From: Bacillota bacterium | GTDB taxonomy: Bacteria > Bacillota > Clostridia > DSM-8532 | Assembly (NCBI GenBank): GCA_023410885.1 | Contig: JAEYPI010000265.1 | Span: 1-18,213 of the forward strand | Length of the DNA: 18,213 bases | Direction: 5' to 3' | Shown here: positions 15,088 to 18,213 of the stretch, one piece after another | Layout of the letters: every line of letters begins with the position of its first letter | How positions within the stretch are numbered: the first letter of the stretch is position 1 | Position numbers and translations under genes: made by a program | The notes under the pieces: model-generated | Databases searched by the model: none | Told to the model about the DNA's origin: nothing | What the model saw: only the letters and a program-made list of their open reading frames with translations

Positions 15088-16773
15088 ATGCTAAAGCCAA
15101 AGTTGATTTCTGTCCTTCATGATGGTTATTCAAAAGCACAATTTTTAAAAGATCTAAATGCTGGTTTCTTTGTTGGCATTATTGCGATTCCATTTTGTAT
15201 TGCACTTTCCATTGCATCTGGGGTTTCACCTGAGAAGGGCTTGTATACGTCTATCATTGCAGGTTTTCTGATATCACTGCTAGGTGGAAGCCGGGTTCAA
15301 ATCGGGGGAACCACAGGTGCCTTTGTTATTATTATTTATGATATCGTTACCAAGAAAGGTTATTCCGGTCTTGTTATAGCCACGCTGTTAGCGGGTATCA
15401 TTCTGATTTTTATGGGCCTGATCAAGTTGGGCGGCATTATCAAGTTTATCCCTTATCCGATCACAGCAGGCTTTACAAGCGGTATAGCGGTAATTATCTT
15501 CTCCCAGCAAATTAAGGACTTTTTTGGACTGCAAATGGCAGTTACGCCACCGGAGTTTATTCCGCGCATTACTGAATACATTAAATCCTTTCACACCTTA
15601 TCGGTTAATAGCTTAATCATAGGCATTATCGCCATATTGATAATTTTAGGCTGGCCTTTGATAAATAAAAAAGTTCCCGGCACTCTAGTGGCCATTATCG
15701 TGACCACAAGCGTCGTAAAGCTGTTGGGTATAAAGGTTGAGACCGTAGGGGACCGATACAGTAATTTAAGCGCTGCTCTCCCCTCTTTCCACTTTCCGGA
15801 AATCAATCTCACCCTTATCACTGAGCTTCTACCTTCTGCTTTGACCATTGCATTGTTGATAGGCATGCAATCCTTATTATCTGCCGTTGTTGCAGACGGT
15901 ATGATCGGCGGAAAGCATCGCTCCAATATGGAATTAATTGCTCAAGGCATTGCCAATATTGTAACTGTCCTCTTTGGCGGTATTCCTGCTACAGGTGCCA
16001 TTGCCCGTACCGTAGCCAATGTTCGTAATGGGGCTCGTACGCCTATTGCGGGTATGGTTCACTCTTTGACGGTACTGGCCGTCATGATGCTTTTAATGCC
16101 TTTAGCAAAAATGATTCCTATGGCTACCCTGGCAGCTATTTTAATCATCGTCGCCTATAATATGAGCGAATGGCGTGCCTTTAGAAACTTATTTAAAGCA
16201 CCTAAGACTGATATTGCCATCCTTCTTGCCACCTTTGTTTTAACTGTTGTTGTGGACCTTGTTATAGCCATAGAATTTGGCGTAGTCATGGCCGCCCTCC
16301 TCTTTATGAAACGAATGGCCGATATGACAAAGGTCGAATCCATCAAAAGCGAGCTGGAGGACAGCCCCGACATTGCGTTGATTAATCCTGAGGGCATTGA
16401 TCCCGCCATTCAAATCTTCCAAATCTATGGTCCCTTTTTCTTTGGAGCGGCTGATAAATTCACCAATACTGTTCGCGACAACATCACACCTACTCGCGTC
16501 ATTATAATCCGTATGCGTCATGTTCCGTTTATGGATGCCACGGGCTATCATGCGCTGTTCAAAACCTACTCCTACTGTCGAAAGCGCAGCATTCTTCTAC
16601 TCTTTACACAGGTTCAGTCCCAACCTTATGAGTTAATGGACAAGCACGGATTCATTGAACTGGCGGGCAAGGACAATATATGTGAGGACATAGAGCATGC
16701 ACTTATCCGAGCCAATGCCTATTTGGAGCTTAATATGAAATACCCAATCAAATCAAATTTGGCTGAAGGGTAA
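15088..16773 (+). CDS. SulP-family anion permease with C-terminal STAS domain
   Basis: This is a 561-residue inner-membrane transporter of the SLC26/SulP family, whose members carry sulfate, bicarbonate or other anions, often with Na+ or H+. The family start is clear (FLKDLNAGFFVGIIAIPFCI, SGVSPEKGLYTSIIAGFLIS). It is followed by GGSRVQIGGTTGAFV, a run of hydrophobic helices to about residue 408, and the conserved GGIPATGAIARTVANVRNGA loop. The STAS domain covers about 438-545, with IYGPFFFGAADKF and the signature MRHVPFMDATGYHAL. A GAAAGGG ribosome binding site precedes ATG 15088. No sulfate-assimilation or carbonic anhydrase gene is adjacent, so the substrate is unresolved. It appears monocistronic. 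Confidence 0.93.
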   Translation: MLKPKLISVLHDGYSKAQFLKDLNAGFFVGIIAIPFCIALSIASGVSPEKGLYTSIIAGFLISLLGGSRVQIGGTTGAFVIIIYDIVTKKGYSGLVIATLLAGIILIFMGLIKLGGIIKFIPYPITAGFTSGIAVIIFSQQIKDFFGLQMAVTPPEFIPRITEYIKSFHTLSVNSLIIGIIAILIILGWPLINKKVPGTLVAIIVTTSVVKLLGIKVETVGDRYSNLSAALPSFHFPEINLTLITELLPSALTIALLIGMQSLLSAVVADGMIGGKHRSNMELIAQGIANIVTVLFGGIPATGAIARTVANVRNGARTPIAGMVHSLTVLAVMMLLMPLAKMIPMATLAAILIIVAYNMSEWRAFRNLFKAPKTDIAILLATFVLTVVVDLVIAIEFGVVMAALLFMKRMADMTKVESIKSELEDSPDIALINPEGIDPAIQIFQIYGPFFFGAADKFTNTVRDNITPTRVIIIRMRHVPFMDATGYHALFKTYSYCRKRSILLLFTQVQSQPYELMDKHGFIELAGKDNICEDIEHALIRANAYLELNMKYPIKSNLAEG

Positions 16774-16779
16774 AAATTT

Positions 16780-16855
16780 ATGAGAGTGAAGCAAGGAAAG
16801 CGTGTATATAGAACTGCACGCGTCATGAAAGTCCTATCAGTTTAGTCACTCTCAT
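16780..16855 (+). terminator. Long inverted repeat after SulP, possible terminator
   Basis: ATGAGAGTGA (16780-16789) pairs with TCACTCTCAT (16846-16855), followed by TTTTAAG. The 56-base loop contains a smaller GCGTG/CACGC hairpin. It starts 6 bases after the SulP stop. The large loop makes ordinary intrinsic termination uncertain; it may instead be a scar of a small mobile repeat. Confidence 0.4.
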
Positions 16856-16856
16856 T

Positions 16857-17276
16857 TTAAGCTATACACGCATGTATATAGCTATCGTCTGCGCTCCTCT
16901 GCCCGAAGGTCTGTACCAGGCTCTCCCCCTTAATATACAATAACGTATTACATAGTGTGAAAACTTCTTTGCTATGGGAAACAATGAAGATGATGAAATG
17001 CTCGCAAAACCAGAATTTAAAGCGATTGTAGAGGAATTTACATAGATAGAGTGTGGAGAAGGTCACAAAGAACCAGAGCAAGGCGAGCCTATAATCCGAG
17101 TTATCACTAATTAGCTTTGTAACATATCTCAGTATGAGCGGACCGGATATTTGGAAGACGGCAATAAGCAGCAAAATCAATGTATTGGCTATAATTTCTA
17201 CTTTGTATTTTCTAAGTAACTTGAACGCATATCTTTCGTCTCTTTTCATCCTTAGGACCATTCCTCTCCGATGCAT
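16857..17276 (-). pseudogene. Truncated ABC-transporter transmembrane domain (N-terminal fragment)
   Basis: The open frame gives up to 139 residues; a start at 17249 (MKRDERYAFKLLRKYKVEII) is more natural than 17276, but no start has an ideal ribosome binding site. The content resembles the beginning of an ABC exporter membrane domain: a basic lead, then TM1 (IIANTLILLLIAVFQISGPL), ILRYVTKLISDN, and TM2 (ALLWFFVTFSTLYLCKFLYN). A segment loosely like the F-KGESLVQTF coupling region follows. It stops before the remaining helices and has no ATPase domain (no Walker A or LSGGQ) in any nearby frame. The last codons lie in a palindromic stretch (16859-16882). It is most likely a remnant and was placed from family resemblance only. 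Confidence 0.5.
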
Positions 17277-17349
17277 AAATACAGCTTCTTTTTGTCAGTT
17301 CAAGAAGTCGATGATGATTAATGCGAAGACAGAGGATGCGCCTTATACA

Positions 17350-17378
17350 AAAGGCTGACCCGGTGAGGTCAGCCTTTT
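17350..17378 (-). terminator. Rho-independent terminator after the SPFH gene (likely bidirectional)
   Basis: AAAGGCTGACC (17350-17360) pairs with GGTCAGCCTTT (17367-17377) around a 6-base loop. T residues follow on both strands. It lies about 30 bases after the SPFH stop on the minus strand and ends that transcript before the ABC fragment. Confidence 0.85.
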
Positions 17379-17405
17379 TACTGCATTGTATGGACATAAA
17401 GCCTA

Positions 17406-18213
17406 TTAATTGGCTATTTCCTTAATGGAAGTCACCAAAGAAGCTATGTTCTGTATTTCTGAAGGAATAATGATCTTGGTGGCCTTGCCGTCAGCAGCCT
17501 TTTCGAAAGCCTCCAGGCTACGGATCGCAATAACCTCGGGGCTGAGTTCTTGCTCCTTAATCATTTTCAGACCCTGAGCAGTAGCGCTCTGAACCTTCAA
17601 AATGGCCTCGGACTGTCCTTCCGCCTCTCTGATCATGGCTTCCTTTTTAGCTTCAGCTCGTAAAATGGCAGAAGCCTTCTCCGCCTCCGCTTCAAGAATG
17701 ACGGACTGTTTCTTACCTTCTGCAACCAGAATACTGGAGGTCTTTTCACCTTCTGCTCTCAGAATGGATTCGCGTCTCTCACGCTCGGCTCTCATCTGCT
17801 TTTCCATAGCATTTTGGATATCAGCAGGAGGAATGATGTTCTTTACCTCAACACGATTGATCTTAATACCCCAGGGATCTGTAGCCTCATCGAGGATCAT
17901 ACGCATTTTGGTATTGATGATATCACGAGAAGTCAAGGTTTCATCCAATTCCAAATCACCGATAATATTACGCAGCGTTGTAGCTGTCAAGGTTTCAATG
18001 GCCATCATCGGGCGCTCAACACCATAGGTATAGAGCTTTGCATCGGTGATCTGGAAATAGACCACCGTGTCGATTTGCATGGTGACATTATCCTTGGTGA
18101 TAACAGGTTGAGGTGGGAAATCCAAAACCTTTTCTTTAATGGATACGCGATTTGCAATTTTATCGATTAGCGGCACCTTAAGATGAAGACCTACCGACCA
18201 TGTTTCCTTATAG
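17406..18213 (-). CDS. SPFH/stomatin-family (band 7) membrane-associated protein, 5' end outside the window
   Basis: The frame is open from the right edge of the window, giving the C-terminal 269 residues. A GTG at 18176 is internal: upstream codons read KETWSVGLHLK, matching the family consensus. The SPFH core is present (PLIDKIANRVSIKEKVLDFP, QPVITKDNVTMQIDTVVYFQ, LYTYGVERPMMAIETLTATT, LRNIIGDLELDETLTSRDI, DPWGIKINRVEVKNIIPP). An Ala/Glu-rich coiled coil follows (RAERERRESILRAEGEK and onward), and then KATKIIIPSEIQNIASL. Such proteins form membrane-bound oligomers linked to lipid microdomains and protease control (QmcA/stomatin type). The missing part should be a short N-terminal membrane anchor and about 30 residues. 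In many bacteria an NfeD-family membrane protease gene is adjacent; it would lie outside this window. The terminator is at 17350-17378. Confidence 0.92.
   Translation of the reverse strand, partial: YKETWSVGLHLKVPLIDKIANRVSIKEKVLDFPPQPVITKDNVTMQIDTVVYFQITDAKLYTYGVERPMMAIETLTATTLRNIIGDLELDETLTSRDIINTKMRMILDEATDPWGIKINRVEVKNIIPPADIQNAMEKQMRAERERRESILRAEGEKTSSILVAEGKKQSVILEAEAEKASAILRAEAKKEAMIREAEGQSEAILKVQSATAQGLKMIKEQELSPEVIAIRSLEAFEKAADGKATKIIIPSEIQNIASLVTSIKEIAN

Noticed and set aside
18174..18176. GTG at 18176 as the start of the SPFH protein
   Set aside because: The frame is open to the window edge and the upstream residues match the family consensus, so the real start is outside the window.

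Overview
The window looks like chromosome of a low-to-moderate GC Gram-positive bacterium of the class Clostridia. The evidence is the dgt-dnaG-rpoD macromolecular-synthesis order, an AbrB-type regulator with a cysteine-rich tail, strong AGGAGG-type ribosome binding sites, TTGACA/TATAAT promoters, and a copper-amine-oxidase-N-domain secreted protein. This is inference from gene content and sequence style; the genus cannot be told from here.

Left edge (1-1530, minus strand): a visibly GC-richer gene for a large secreted beta-helix-like surface protein. It is interrupted by a single in-frame TAA and runs off the window. It is followed by about 1.1 kb of decayed mobile DNA (1531-2600). That stretch holds a frameshifted HTH/zinc-finger gene, a two-tier hairpin next to an 11-codon stub resembling the start of an IS200-type transposase, and an internally deleted, frameshifted IS3-family (IS150-like) element whose terminal repeat abuts that stub.

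Core housekeeping block (2582-7340, minus strand): abrB-like regulator with its own promoter and terminator, then dgt (HD-domain dNTPase), dnaG (primase) and rpoD (housekeeping sigma factor). The last two overlap or lie back to back, and the block ends in a 15-bp perfect-stem terminator.

Middle (7596-11214): a plus-strand secreted modular protein (two Fn3-like repeats, a copper-amine-oxidase-N domain, and a duplicated C-terminal module of unknown type). It converges on a minus-strand monoacylglycerol-lipase-like hydrolase. Then come tRNA-Pro(GGG) with its own promoter and terminator, and a stand-alone CheY-like receiver.

Right part (11290-18213): a BlaI/BlaR1-type two-gene operon (minus strand). 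Its promoter carries two textbook palindromic operators, but its M56 membrane peptidase has a coiled-coil/helical C-terminus instead of a penicillin-binding sensor. Divergent from it are a DUF3810 putative membrane metalloprotease and a SulP-family anion transporter with a STAS domain (both plus strand). Then come a truncated ABC-transporter membrane domain and the 3' part of an SPFH/stomatin-family gene that continues beyond the window (minus strand).

I found no CRISPR array, defence island, prophage or biosynthetic cluster. The most unusual items are the non-canonical M56 sensor with its operator pair, the duplicated C-terminal module of the 7596-9290 protein, the single in-frame stop in the left-edge surface protein, and the nested remains of at least two mobile elements just downstream of rpoD.
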